Counted from the first letter of the stretch, positions 34,782 to 43,558 are shown. The stretch is DNA of 64,000 nucleotides from Enterobacter ludwigii (GCA_900068845.1 CEFQ01000008.1:1-64000), one strand, 5' to 3'. The notes: generated from the sequence alone by a model not told the origin. Numbers and translations are program-made.

Positions 34782-35812
34782 CGCCACGGCTGGAGCAGCA
34801 GCTGACGCGGCTAAACTTTTACCGCTTTTGTCAGCTGATTGAACATCAGCATAAGGACAAGCCGCCGCTAGGCAGCACCAGCAAGCCGGGAAATGATGCG
34901 GTGCGTTTGCTGCCGCATCCCGGCATGGGTTTTCCAGCGGGCGAGCTGAAAGCGGTTGAATACCCTGAAACCGATGCCGCTGCGCCGCCGGTGGTGCGCA
35001 CCACTTTTCTCGGATTGTACGGTGTCGATTCACCGCTGCCGGGCAACTATATCGATGACATCACCCAGCGCGATGAAGGGCATGAAGCGCTGCAGGGTTT
35101 TCTCGATATGTTTAACCACCGCATCCTGACGCAGTTTTATCGCATCTGGCGCAAATACTCGTATCCGGCGACCTTCGAAGCGGGCGGCAGCGATAAAATC
35201 TCCCAGTCACTGCTCGGGCTGGTGGGATTGGGCATTCCAGGCACCGGCAGGCATATCGCCACGCCGGTTTCACGCTTTCTGGCGTTACTCGGCGTCATGC
35301 GCCAGCCGGGCAGAACGGAAGAGGGCATTCGCGCGCTGGTGCGTTTGCTGGCGCCAGGCACCTCGGTTCGCGTGCAGCCACATTGCCTGCGTCCGGTGCG
35401 AGTCAGCCATCCGCTGGAATGCGAGTTCGTACTGGATGGCAATGCGCCACTCGGCGATGAAGCGATGGATGCCAACAGCCAGCTGCTGATTGAACTGCAA
35501 ACCGCCTGCCCGGATGAGGCCACGCGCTGGCTGCCGGACGGCCAGCTGTATCAGGATTTTCAGGTGATGCTGCGCGTCTATCTCGGCTGGCGCTATCGCG
35601 CGCGCATCCGTCTGTGTCTGGATACGCAACTGCTGGCCCCGCCGGAACTGGGCGATGCGCCGTTTTGGCTTGGTATGACCGGCGTACTGGGCGCGGACGA
35701 AGAGTGCAGCGACATCCCCCACACCTTTACCACCGAACTGGGCTGCTATGCAGGCATGTGCCCGGTCAAACCCTGCGAGGAGCAGCGACGTGTCAGTTAC
35801 CACTTTGATTAA
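34745..35812 (+). CDS. tssG: T6SS baseplate protein TssG
   Basis: 355 residues. TssG (VasB/ImpH) hallmarks: LNFYRFCQLIEH near residue 23, TFLGLYGVDSPLPGNY near 87-102 and a middle MFNHRILTQFYRIWRKYSYP. It joins TssF and TssE-containing wedges to the VgrG hub. The start at 34745 lies inside the end of tssF; a GAGA-type site precedes it. Confidence 0.95.
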   Translation: MGREAQSPHLRLTPRLEQQLTRLNFYRFCQLIEHQHKDKPPLGSTSKPGNDAVRLLPHPGMGFPAGELKAVEYPETDAAAPPVVRTTFLGLYGVDSPLPGNYIDDITQRDEGHEALQGFLDMFNHRILTQFYRIWRKYSYPATFEAGGSDKISQSLLGLVGLGIPGTGRHIATPVSRFLALLGVMRQPGRTEEGIRALVRLLAPGTSVRVQPHCLRPVRVSHPLECEFVLDGNAPLGDEAMDANSQLLIELQTACPDEATRWLPDGQLYQDFQVMLRVYLGWRYRARIRLCLDTQLLAPPELGDAPFWLGMTGVLGADEECSDIPHTFTTELGCYAGMCPVKPCEEQRRVSYHFD

Positions 35813-36326
35813 CATTATGATGTGCAGCGCACTGTTGCTGCTTGGCGGCTGCGGTTTGCAGCAGAAAGTCACTGAGGGATCCGTCGCGGCATTTGACGCG
35901 ATTTTCTATAAGCAGATTAAAACGCTGCATCTTGATTTCAGCGCGCGTGAAAGCCTCAACAGCGACAGCCGCGAGCACAATCCGCTGTCGCAGCCGGTGA
36001 TGGTGCGCGTGTTCCAGCTCAGCGAGCGCAAAGCGTTTGACGGCGCGGTGTATCAGCAACTGACTGGCGACGCGGCAGACGTGCTCAAGTCAGAACTTCT
36101 CGCCGATCGTGACGTGGTGCTGACGCCGGGCGGTGACGTGTCGCTGAATATGCCGATGGAAAAAGAGGCAAAATTTGTCGCGGTAGTAGCGCTGTTCCAG
36201 CAGCCGGACATGACCCATAACAGCTGGCGGCGGGTGCTGGAGCGCAACGATTTGGATGCGGATAAAGCGCGCGTGCTTGAGTTAAGCAGCAACAGTCTGC
36301 GCCTGATTAGCGAGGTAAAACCATGA
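35790..36326 (+). CDS. tssJ: T6SS outer-membrane lipoprotein TssJ
   Basis: 178 residues from GTG 35790, which has GAGG upstream and gives a compact lipoprotein signal ending in the lipobox LLGGC with lipidated Cys21. The start at 35748 would add a non-signal stretch. TssJ (VasD/Lip) is anchored in the outer membrane and binds the periplasmic end of TssM. The mature part shows the expected pattern PVMVRVFQLSERKAFDGA. It overlaps tssG by 23 bases and tssE by four. Confidence 0.93.
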   Translation: MSVTTLINIMMCSALLLLGGCGLQQKVTEGSVAAFDAIFYKQIKTLHLDFSARESLNSDSREHNPLSQPVMVRVFQLSERKAFDGAVYQQLTGDAADVLKSELLADRDVVLTPGGDVSLNMPMEKEAKFVAVVALFQQPDMTHNSWRRVLERNDLDADKARVLELSSNSLRLISEVKP

Positions 36327-36778
36327 GTGGCGGCAATCATCAACCTTCGCTGTATGAGCTGCTGAAAGGCAGCTTCGCGGGTGGTCTTGAGCTGGATCGC
36401 GTTAAGGAGCAGGATCAGGTGATCCTCTCCGTGCTCGATAACATGCAGCGCATCCTCAATACCCGCGCCGGATCGCTGTCGCATATCCCCGATTACGGAC
36501 TGCCCGATATGACGCGCATCCTGCAGGGCATGCCTGGCACCGCGCATCAACTGCTCTACACGCTCTCTGCCGTGCTGCTGAAATACGAGCCGCGCCTGAA
36601 GCGCATTGATGTGGTGTTACTGGAACAAAATCTGCCCGGCGAGCTGCGCTATGCCATTGATGCCGAGCTCAAACAGATTGGGCTGGTGCGTTTCGGCACC
36701 GAATTTATGCCGGAAGGGCGCGTGATGATTCGCCATATGAAACAGCAGCAGTATGTGGATGCCCGCGCATCTCTTTGA
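36323..36778 (+). CDS. tssE: T6SS baseplate protein TssE
   Basis: 151 residues, gp25/GPW-like. Conserved features are the early SLYELLKGSF, NMQRILNTRAGSLSHIPDYG near 40-59 and RYAIDAELKQ near 112. TssE sits in the baseplate wedge and helps start sheath assembly. ATGA overlap with tssJ indicates coupled translation. Confidence 0.94.
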   Translation: MSGGNHQPSLYELLKGSFAGGLELDRVKEQDQVILSVLDNMQRILNTRAGSLSHIPDYGLPDMTRILQGMPGTAHQLLYTLSAVLLKYEPRLKRIDVVLLEQNLPGELRYAIDAELKQIGLVRFGTEFMPEGRVMIRHMKQQQYVDARASL

Positions 36779-36797
36779 TTACTTATGGAACTAAGCA

Positions 36798-37949
36798 ATG
36801 ACGTTATCTCAGCCACGCTCTCTCAAAACGGGCGGCGATCCCCGAGCGTTCACAGAATACGCCGCGCTGCGTCAGGAAATGCAGAAGCTATCGCATCCGG
36901 CACGTCCGGATGTCGATTGGCAGCAGGTTTGCACGCTCTGCCTGACCCTGTTTGAAAAGAACGGTGTCGAGTTGCAAAGCGCGGTTTGGTATGCGCTGGC
37001 ACGCACGCAGATTGCGGGTGCGACTGGCATGGCGGAAGGATTGAATACGCTGGTAGCACTCATCACGCGTGAGTGGACGATGTTTTGGCCGCAGTCGGAA
37101 AAGGCGCGCATTGAACTGCTGGCAAGTTTGAGTCGGAGGCTGCAGCAATTTTTACGCAGCCAAACGCTTACGCTCGCTGATCATGCGCCCCTCGTTCAGG
37201 CGGCAAACTTTCTCAGTGAAGCGGGCGATCATCTGCAGCGGTTTGAGCTGCGTCAGCAAAGCCAGCTGGATTCGCTGCGGGATCGGATCAGCAGCGCGCT
37301 GGCGATGCTGCAGCGAAGTGATACGCCGCGACCCGTTGCGTCGGTTGAAAAAGTGGCGGACGTACCTACTCTCTCTCCTCCCGATACGCTTTCCAGCGGC
37401 GGGATGTACGCTCCCACCGCAACGCCAGATATACCTAAACCACTGCGCTCGCGCTGGCCAATGTTTATGGCGGGCGCAACAAGTTCACTGCTGCTCTGCG
37501 CCCTGATCGCTGCTGGTGGCTATTTCACGCAGCAGCAGGCCAATCCATTACTGCCGGACGCCACGGCCGTGGCTGCGATCTCTGCGCACTGGAGTAAACC
37601 GTTGCACGCCGACCCAATGCCTGCTGAGAAAATGGCAGGTTGGCAGCAGGGCATGGAACAACTGCAACGTCTTTCACAGCGTCTGGATGAACTGGATGAA
37701 AAACGCGGCAAATATCTGACGGTGAGTGAGCTGAAAACTGCGGTTTATGGCATGCAAAAAGCCTTTAATAAAACGATTCCTCTGGAGGAACAACTGCGTC
37801 AACTACAAGCACAACGCGCCGCTGGCAAGGAGATTACCCAGGCACAGATTATGCAAACGGAAATGCATCTTCAGCAGCTTGCCGGGCAATATCTGTTGTC
37901 GACGTCCTCCCTTCCCAAATCATCGCTTAGCGAGCCGCATGCCAGGTAG
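36798..37949 (+). CDS. VasL/TagA-like ImpA-domain protein, end of T6SS operon
   Basis: 383 residues. The N-terminal ~150 residues are an ImpA_N domain (TGGDPRAFTEYAALRQEMQK and VWYALARTQIAGATGMAEGL) like that of TssA. A hydrophobic segment lies near residues 221-243, and the C-terminal third is rich in Gln and predicted helical (EQLQRLSQRLDELDEKRGKY). This is the layout of VasL and the TagA sheath-stop proteins that hold the extended sheath at the far membrane. It is the last gene of the T6SS run; no clear hairpin terminator follows. Confidence 0.75.
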   Translation: MTLSQPRSLKTGGDPRAFTEYAALRQEMQKLSHPARPDVDWQQVCTLCLTLFEKNGVELQSAVWYALARTQIAGATGMAEGLNTLVALITREWTMFWPQSEKARIELLASLSRRLQQFLRSQTLTLADHAPLVQAANFLSEAGDHLQRFELRQQSQLDSLRDRISSALAMLQRSDTPRPVASVEKVADVPTLSPPDTLSSGGMYAPTATPDIPKPLRSRWPMFMAGATSSLLLCALIAAGGYFTQQQANPLLPDATAVAAISAHWSKPLHADPMPAEKMAGWQQGMEQLQRLSQRLDELDEKRGKYLTVSELKTAVYGMQKAFNKTIPLEEQLRQLQAQRAAGKEITQAQIMQTEMHLQQLAGQYLLSTSSLPKSSLSEPHAR

Positions 37950-38071
37950 ACTTCTGAAAACGCTGACGGACAAGGAAAAGTCGTTGAATCCCTCTACGGC
38001 GCGGGTTACAACGTTTGACTTTAGTCAGGCCTGCTTCATGGCGGATTTTTACTGCATAACCACGGAAACCT

Positions 38072-39403
38072 ATGCCTCACACTTACCGACCATGGATGAA
38101 AAGGTATTGGCTGGTCTGGCTACTGTTAACGCTGCTCAGTGTGATCGCGTTATTTGCCGATCAAATTTTGCAGCAGCGGCGTGTGGGTGAAGCACATTTT
38201 AATCAGCAGTTTAACCGCCTTGCCGCCTATCAGACGCAGAATGAAACGCTGTTGCCGCTGCTCAATGGCGATGAGGATCTCGCTGCTTTGCAGACGAAGT
38301 TTCCGCAGCTCGTTTTGCTGGAACACACCGTTAATCGTCCATTAACTGCGCCGCGTATCGAAGAAGCTAGCGGTGGGCGTTATTGGCTCTACAATCCCTA
38401 TCGCCAGATTCGCATGCTGATCGATTTGCATTTTGCCCTGCAAACGTCGGATGTGGCGCTGGCCTTGGCTTTTCATTTTCAGGCGCCGCCTGCAATTAAA
38501 GCTGAGAACTATTCGGATACGGCGCGCTGGCAATGGCAGCGGCCATTCATCAATCATTACCAGCCGTTTTTACTCAAAGGCAGCGCCAATCCTGACTGGC
38601 GTTCACTGCATGCACTGCCGTTTGTGCTGGCGCTGCTGCTGTGGCTGGTGATGGGCGGACTCGGCTGGTGGCTGCTGCGTCACTGGCGTCACCATGTAGA
38701 GATGCGGCTGCGTGCGGACTATTTTCAGCGTACGCGACGTGAAGCGCTGGGCGAGTTCACCGCCGGCATCATTCATGAAATCAATCAACCGCTGACGGCC
38801 ATCAATACCTGGCTGCACAGTAGTCAGCTGCTGCTGAAACAGGGTAAGTACGAGAATTTGCCGCAGGCGCTCAACGCCATGAACTTGCAAACTGAACGTC
38901 TGGCGGCGTTGCTACAACGCTTTCGCGACATTGTTAGCGAACGTCCGGTAGCGATGACCGCCATCAGCCCGGAAGTCGTGTGGCGGCGCGTGACGGTGCT
39001 GCTGCAGCAAGAGCTGGATGACGGTGACGTCAGGCTGCGTCAACAGTTTCATCACGGTCAGGCAAAGGTGTGTAGCGATCCGCAGTGGCTGGAGCAGGTG
39101 TTCCATAACCTGCTGCAAAACGCCATTCACATGCAGCAAGGGCGGCCCGATGCATGGGTAAAAATTGCTTCTGAGCTCGCTCCACAGGGCATCAACATCA
39201 TCATCAGCGATAACGGCCCCGGCTTCTCTGCGGAAGGATTAGCGCAGGCTTGCATGCCGTTTTACAGCTCGCGTGCCAACAGCATGGGATTAGGTATGAC
39301 GCTGGTTGAGAGCTTGATGTTACGTATGAACGGCCAGCTGCGGCTGGCAAATCGCGCTGAAGGCGGCGCGGAGATTACCTTAATGTTCCAACTGGCGGAG
39401 TAA
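38072..39403 (+). CDS. Sensor histidine kinase
   Basis: 443 residues (ATG 38072; ATG 38093 is possible). Hydrophobic segments near residues 12-30 and 190-212 bracket a periplasmic sensor of about 160 residues. The cytoplasmic part has an H box EFTAGIIHEINQPLTAINTW with phosphorylated His235, an N box FHNLLQNAIHM, a G1 box ISDNGPGF and a G2 box GLGMTLVESL, as in FixL/DctB/TtrS-type kinases. Four bases separate it from the response regulator. The signal is not evident, but the secreted GlcG/HbpS-like protein downstream is a candidate partner. Confidence 0.88.
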   Translation: MPHTYRPWMKRYWLVWLLLTLLSVIALFADQILQQRRVGEAHFNQQFNRLAAYQTQNETLLPLLNGDEDLAALQTKFPQLVLLEHTVNRPLTAPRIEEASGGRYWLYNPYRQIRMLIDLHFALQTSDVALALAFHFQAPPAIKAENYSDTARWQWQRPFINHYQPFLLKGSANPDWRSLHALPFVLALLLWLVMGGLGWWLLRHWRHHVEMRLRADYFQRTRREALGEFTAGIIHEINQPLTAINTWLHSSQLLLKQGKYENLPQALNAMNLQTERLAALLQRFRDIVSERPVAMTAISPEVVWRRVTVLLQQELDDGDVRLRQQFHHGQAKVCSDPQWLEQVFHNLLQNAIHMQQGRPDAWVKIASELAPQGINIIISDNGPGFSAEGLAQACMPFYSSRANSMGLGMTLVESLMLRMNGQLRLANRAEGGAEITLMFQLAE

Positions 39404-39407
39404 CGGA

Positions 39408-40019
39408 ATGGTCGCAAAGGTTTGGTTAGTGGATGATGATTTATCCGTGCGTGAATCGCTCGGTTTTCTGCTTAAGACGCTGGATTATGACGTGGCCGAT
39501 TTTGCCGATTTGGCCGCATTTGAAGCGGCCACGCATGCGCAGGAACCGCTGCGCGGCTGCTTGCTTTTAGATGTGCGCATGCCGGGCATCAGCGGCTTGA
39601 GCTGGCTGGCGGAGCAGGGCGATCGCCATCCGCTGCTGCCAGTCATTATCATGACCGGCCACGGCACTATTGACGCCTGCCGCCGCGCGTTTCGGCAGGG
39701 CGCGTTTGAGTTCTATACCAAGCCGCTGGAAATTGAACCGCTGTTGGAAACCCTTCATCTGGCATTCAACGAAAGTGAGCAGCGTGCCGAGCGCTGGCAG
39801 TCGCAGCAGGGTTTGCAGGCGCGTTTCGCGCTGCTGTCGGTGCGCGAAAGTGAAGTGATGCAGTTGATGATTGCCGGACAAACCAGCAAAGCGATCGCGC
39901 GTGATCTATCGTTATCGCCCCGCACCGTGGAAGCGCATCGCGCGGCGGTGTTTGCCAAGCTTGAACTCAATAATCTCGCGCAGTTGATTCACGCCTGGCA
40001 GCAGTTAAACCAGGTATAA
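39408..40019 (+). CDS. FixJ-type response regulator
   Basis: 203 residues. The receiver domain has VDDD near residues 8-11, phosphoacceptor Asp55 in LLLDVRMPG, the switch Thr in IIMTGHG and Lys in YTKPLE. The C-terminal LuxR-type HTH contains SVRESEVMQLMIAGQTSKAI and LSLSPRTVEAHRAAVFAKL. It is encoded directly behind the kinase. A perfect inverted repeat before the next gene (40076-40105) is a possible target. Confidence 0.9.
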   Translation: MVAKVWLVDDDLSVRESLGFLLKTLDYDVADFADLAAFEAATHAQEPLRGCLLLDVRMPGISGLSWLAEQGDRHPLLPVIIMTGHGTIDACRRAFRQGAFEFYTKPLEIEPLLETLHLAFNESEQRAERWQSQQGLQARFALLSVRESEVMQLMIAGQTSKAIARDLSLSPRTVEAHRAAVFAKLELNNLAQLIHAWQQLNQV

Positions 40020-40075
40020 CTACCAGGCCGAACCCGTAATCGCCCGAATATTTCTTTTTCCAGCCACGCTTTACA

Positions 40076-40105
40076 GTGTCACTCACGATTAAACAGGAGT
40101 GACAC
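40076..40105 (+). promoter_or_regulatory. Perfect inverted repeat spanning the ribosome site of the GlcG-like gene
   Basis: Arms GTGTCACT (40076-40083) and AGTGACAC (40098-40105) pair perfectly around a 14-base loop and end right at the ATG. The AGGAG ribosome site (40095-40099) overlaps the loop and right arm. It could be a regulator operator or an RNA hairpin limiting translation. Confidence 0.5.
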
Positions 40106-40579
40106 ATGAACATCCGCCTTTCTCTGATTGCCGCTGCGGCGGCCTTCGTTTCCTTCGGCAGCCAGGCTGCATTAACCGAATCCAACCTGTCTCTGGCTGA
40201 CGCACAGAAGCTGGCAAATGCCGCGATTCAGTCGTGCGCGGCGAAAAACTATAACGTCACGGTGACGGTGGTCGATCGTGCTGGCCTGGTGAAAGCGGTG
40301 CAGCGCATGGATAACGCCGGTCCGCACACCGTTGAAGCCAGCCAGATGAAAGCTTACACCGCGTTGAGCACTAAAAACCCAAGCGGCAACGTGATGGAAG
40401 CTGCACAGAAAAATACCGGTGCGCAGAATATGCGTGATATTCCAGGCTTCCTGCTGCTGGCGGGCGGTGTGCCGGTGAAAAGTGGTGATCAGGTGGTGGG
40501 TGCCATCGGCATCGGCGGCGCACCGGGCGGCAATCTGGATGAAGCCTGCGCGATGGATGCGTTGAAAGCCATTCAGTAA
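40106..40579 (+). CDS. Secreted GlcG/HbpS-like protein
   Basis: 157 residues with a Sec signal peptide (NIRLSLIAAAAAFVSFGSQA, cleavage near residue 21) and a GlcG/HbpS (DUF336) domain: LADAQKLANAAIQSCAAKNY, VTVVDRAGLVKAVQRMD, GFLLLAGGVPV and GAIGIGGAPGGNLDE. In Streptomyces HbpS is an exported haem-binding partner of the two-component pair SenS/SenR, and here the same fold follows a kinase and regulator. That functional parallel is inferred. The ribosome site is strong but lies in an inverted repeat. Confidence 0.85.
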   Translation: MNIRLSLIAAAAAFVSFGSQAALTESNLSLADAQKLANAAIQSCAAKNYNVTVTVVDRAGLVKAVQRMDNAGPHTVEASQMKAYTALSTKNPSGNVMEAAQKNTGAQNMRDIPGFLLLAGGVPVKSGDQVVGAIGIGGAPGGNLDEACAMDALKAIQ

Positions 40580-40594
40580 GTGTTTATTTTGTCG

Positions 40595-40640
40595 GGTGCG
40601 CATTGATGCGCACCTGGTCGTCATGAATGGCAACCCTACA
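40595..40640. repeat. Composite intergenic palindrome
   Basis: A perfect hairpin GGTGCGCA-TTGA-TGCGCACC (40595-40614) is followed by GGTCGTCATGAATGGCAACC (40616-40635) and CTACA. Both parts recur elsewhere: a similar hairpin at 44742-44761 and the second motif at 50505-50527 and 54525-54582. It lies between convergent genes, without a T-run, so a simple intrinsic terminator is not indicated. Confidence 0.6.
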
Positions 40641-40652
40641 ACAAGAGCACCT

Positions 40653-41414
40653 TTAGCCTTTTACTCTGCGCGACAGCGCAAAACAGATCAGCGGCATCGG
40701 TAAGGTGAACAGCAGCAGCAACCACAGCAGCACGTACACCGCATCGATGCCATTGTTTTGCAAATTGTTATACAGCTGAACCGGCATGCCCTGGGGAAAA
40801 TAGGCAAAAATCATCACGATGCCAAACTCGCCCATGGCACGCGCCCATGCCAGTGCGCTGGCTGTTGCCAGGCCCGGCGCGGCAAGCGGTATCGACAAAC
40901 GCCAAAATCGCTGCCACGGCGACGCACCCAGTGTGCGGCCTGCTTCCAGAATATCCTTTGGTACACCGGCAAACGCTGAGCGCGCGGTGGTGATGAAGTA
41001 GGGCAACGCGCCATACCATTGCGCCAGAATAAACGCGGCCGGATTATTGACCAGCGTCCAGCCAAATTTCCCCAGCAGTTCACCCGGCAAGCTATACGGA
41101 CCGTAAGCGCTCACCAACAAAATTCCCATCGCCAGCGGTGGCGTCAACAACGGAATCATCACCAGTATTTCGGCAACCAACCGCGCGCGACCGCGTGCCT
41201 GTGACAGCCACCACGCCAGCGGCAATCCACTGATAAAAATCAGCAACAGCGCGATCCCACCCAAACCAAGCGACGTAGCGATAGCATTGCCATCGCCCCA
41301 CGTCAGTTGCAGATGCTGCCAGTTTGTGACGCCAATCAGCGTGAGAAAAGGCACCGCCAGCAACAGCAATGTCGGCAGTGAAAGCCATAGCGCGGTGGCA
41401 TGACGTGTTTTCAT
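40653..41414 (-). CDS. ABC permease, molybdate/tungstate type
   Basis: 253 residues, five to six hydrophobic segments, with the cytoplasmic EAA loop EAGRTLGASPWQRFWRLSIP near residues 157-176. This matches ModB/WtpB/CysT-like permeases of oxyanion importers. Its ATG overlaps the stop of the binding-protein gene by one base (TAATG). No ATPase gene follows: the next gene is convergent, so an ATPase must come from elsewhere. Confidence 0.85.
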   Translation of the reverse strand: MKTRHATALWLSLPTLLLLAVPFLTLIGVTNWQHLQLTWGDGNAIATSLGLGGIALLLIFISGLPLAWWLSQARGRARLVAEILVMIPLLTPPLAMGILLVSAYGPYSLPGELLGKFGWTLVNNPAAFILAQWYGALPYFITTARSAFAGVPKDILEAGRTLGASPWQRFWRLSIPLAAPGLATASALAWARAMGEFGIVMIFAYFPQGMPVQLYNNLQNNGIDAVYVLLWLLLLFTLPMPLICFALSRRVKG

Positions 41415-42337
41415 TACGGGTAGATCGCACTGCCTTTCGGCGCGGCATAGCCGTTCTGTTTAAACAGCGCCTGTCCTGGCTGACTCAGCATAAAATCGAC
41501 AAACGATTTGCCTGCTGCGGCGCCATGCGGTGCATTTTTCAGCACGGCAGCGTAATAAACCAGTGGCTGTGTGTGCAGCACTTTGTCTTTGCCTGCGCTG
41601 TCTTTCACCCTGAAACTCACCGTGTCGTACCACTGTTTCGCCATCGCCGGATTGCTGAGATTTATCTCGTCGGGTAGCGCCACATACGGCAGATGCGCGG
41701 AGATCACTTCGCTTTCATAACCGGCAGCCGCATCAACCTGGCCGCTTTCGAGACGCGTCAACAGTCCGCCTTCCAAATGGGTTTGCGCCGGGTTTTGATA
41801 GCCGCCCATAATTTTATCGGCGATGCCCGGCTGCTGATAATACTTCTCGGCCAGCAACAGGGTGAAGATGATGTTCTGACCTTTAGGATCGTTGATCGGA
41901 TCGGTGCGACCAAACTTGATGCCCGGCGTGGCCAGCACCTGCAGCCAGCTGGCATTGCTGCTTTTGGCCTGCGCAAACTGCTGCGCGTATTTGCCTTTCG
42001 GGCTGTACGCCACCACCATGCTGGTGCTCGCCACTGGAACCGCTTCATCAATCAATCCGGCATCTTTCAGGATCTGCATCGGTCCCGGCGTGATTGAAAC
42101 AAACACATCAGCAGTGATTTTCTTGCTTGCCAGCAAACGCGCCATGCCATACGCGCCCTGTCCCTGGCCTTCATAAGTACCGTTATTTTGTTTGGCAAAC
42201 GCTGGACCTAAAGATTGATCCATCACTTTGCCCATAGAACCGGCATAAGTGACGCGGATATCGGTATTGGCTTGTGCATGCAGACTAAAGCCCGCGCCGG
42301 CGGTAAGCAGCAGCGCGGTGAGGTATGTGAATCGCAT
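41414..42337 (-). CDS. Molybdate-type periplasmic binding protein
   Basis: 307 residues with a signal peptide cleaved near residue 23 (SLHAQA). The mature protein starts DIRVTYAGSMGKVMDQSLGP, the oxyanion-binding AGS motif of ModA/WtpA-like proteins, and has ADVFVSITPGPMQILKDAGL and ATPGIKFGRTDPINDP further on. It should capture molybdate, tungstate or a related anion for the permease encoded downstream. A ModE-like palindrome lies 10 bases before the start, which favours molybdate. Confidence 0.85.
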   Translation of the reverse strand: MRFTYLTALLLTAGAGFSLHAQANTDIRVTYAGSMGKVMDQSLGPAFAKQNNGTYEGQGQGAYGMARLLASKKITADVFVSITPGPMQILKDAGLIDEAVPVASTSMVVAYSPKGKYAQQFAQAKSSNASWLQVLATPGIKFGRTDPINDPKGQNIIFTLLLAEKYYQQPGIADKIMGGYQNPAQTHLEGGLLTRLESGQVDAAAGYESEVISAHLPYVALPDEINLSNPAMAKQWYDTVSFRVKDSAGKDKVLHTQPLVYYAAVLKNAPHGAAAGKSFVDFMLSQPGQALFKQNGYAAPKGSAIYP

Positions 42338-42346
42338 TCCCTTTCT

Positions 42347-42370
42347 CGCTATATAATAAGGTAGATAGCG
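42347..42370 (-). promoter_or_regulatory. ModE-like operator
   Basis: A 24-base imperfect palindrome with half sites CGCTATAT and TAGATAGCG separated by seven bases. The known enterobacterial ModE site has half sites CGTTATAT and TACATAACG with the same spacing. It lies just upstream of the binding-protein gene start, where molybdate-bound ModE would block transcription. Confidence 0.65.
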
Positions 42371-42448
42371 ATTATCGGAATTGAAACAGTCAGCGCAAGC
42401 AAAAATCTATTGCGAAATCATACCAAACGCCACACCGCGCTGAAGGGG

Positions 42449-43009
42449 CTAAGCAAGGATGCGTGTGGCCCAGGATTCAATGTCGTCGCCGCTGCCGATA
42501 TCCAGCTGCACCAAACCGTTGGTGATGAAGGTCGGTGAAACGTGAATGCCATTTTGACGTGAGTATTTGCTGTGCCATTTGATCTCATTTTGCAGTTCGG
42601 CACGCAGAAAGGGGACGCGCGCGCTGACGCCGCTATACCGCTCCAGACGATCGAGAATCTGATTTGGCGTGGCGTCCATATTCGGGCCGTGGCTATGATC
42701 GGTAAACTCGAACTCCTCACGATGATCGGCCACCGCCTGTAACACCTTTTTGGCAGCCGTTTTTCCTTCCGGCAAAGTAGAGGCCGCAAGGATGTAGCGC
42801 ACAATCACACCGGAATACATGTGCCACGGTTGCGATTGCAAACGGATTTTCAACGTCATCTTCTCTTCGCCGACCAGCTTTAGCAGCGCATCCAATTTGT
42901 TGAATGCGCGCACGGAAAACGGGCAGGTAGGTTCCAGAAACACTTCGAATACTTTCGGGCCGTGGCCCCAAATCAGCGGATCGGCGTGTAATGCGGTGGA
43001 TTGGCTCAT
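42449..43009 (-). CDS. Thioredoxin-fold (DsbA-like) protein with CPFS motif
   Basis: 186 residues from ATG 43009, preferred because AGGGA lies seven bases upstream; an ATG two codons earlier (43015) is also possible. The N-terminal strand VFEVFLEPTCPFSVRAFNKL has CPFS where DsbA proteins have CxxC, so only one active-site Cys is kept, and VSPTFITNGLVQLDIG supplies the cis-Pro loop. No signal peptide is seen, so it is probably cytoplasmic. Monothiol members may act in glutathione-type chemistry, but the substrate is unknown. It stands alone between divergent or distant genes. Confidence 0.7.
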   Translation of the reverse strand: MSQSTALHADPLIWGHGPKVFEVFLEPTCPFSVRAFNKLDALLKLVGEEKMTLKIRLQSQPWHMYSGVIVRYILAASTLPEGKTAAKKVLQAVADHREEFEFTDHSHGPNMDATPNQILDRLERYSGVSARVPFLRAELQNEIKWHSKYSRQNGIHVSPTFITNGLVQLDIGSGDDIESWATRILA

Positions 43010-43288
43010 GGTCATTCCCTGTAGTATCAATAAAAGTAGCCTTACTTTGGCAAAGCGCTGCGCGTACAGCCAGTGCGGGCTTGTGCTTTTTTGTTACAAG
43101 GCCATTCATCGGAGGCAAATGGGGTGAAAGAAAAATCGTTTTATAGATCCGCGAGCTACAAGAAACTCGGGCTGTAGCGACATTGCACAGAAAATAAGCG
43201 GCTATAGTTAAATTTGTTTCAATCTTGTTATTTGCAGCATTTTTGATTCATTTGCCTGGAGCCAAAACGTTAAGTATCGAGGTTCACT

Positions 43289-43558
43289 GTGTTTGCAAAT
43301 CTCTCCTGGAAGATTATTCATCAGGTTCTCAATGAAACCATTGCTGAATTAATGGATGAGCAACAAACGCTGGACGTGCCCACACTGCGTGAGCGGCTGG
43401 TGGAGATGGCTGAAAGCGAATCCGATGAGTTAATGGTGCTCTGTTACTGGCAGGCGAGCAGAATATTATTGCGCTTACCGCCCACAGTAACCGCCAGCCA
43501 ACTGATTGAAGAAGCGCGCGTGGCATATCGCACGCCGCTAAACCACGACCCGCTTTAA
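43289..43558 (+). CDS. Small hypothetical protein
   Basis: 89 residues, GTG start with GAGG about six bases upstream. Predicted mainly helical, with an acidic middle (MAESESDELMV) and no hydrophobic segment long enough for a membrane span. Standalone gene with ~280 bases of non-coding DNA before it. No family recognised. Confidence 0.6.
   Translation: MFANLSWKIIHQVLNETIAELMDEQQTLDVPTLRERLVEMAESESDELMVLCYWQASRILLRLPPTVTASQLIEEARVAYRTPLNHDPL

Noticed and set aside
40595-40614. Hairpin considered as an intrinsic terminator
   Set aside because: The stem is perfect but no T-run follows on either strand; it is better described as part of a repeat.
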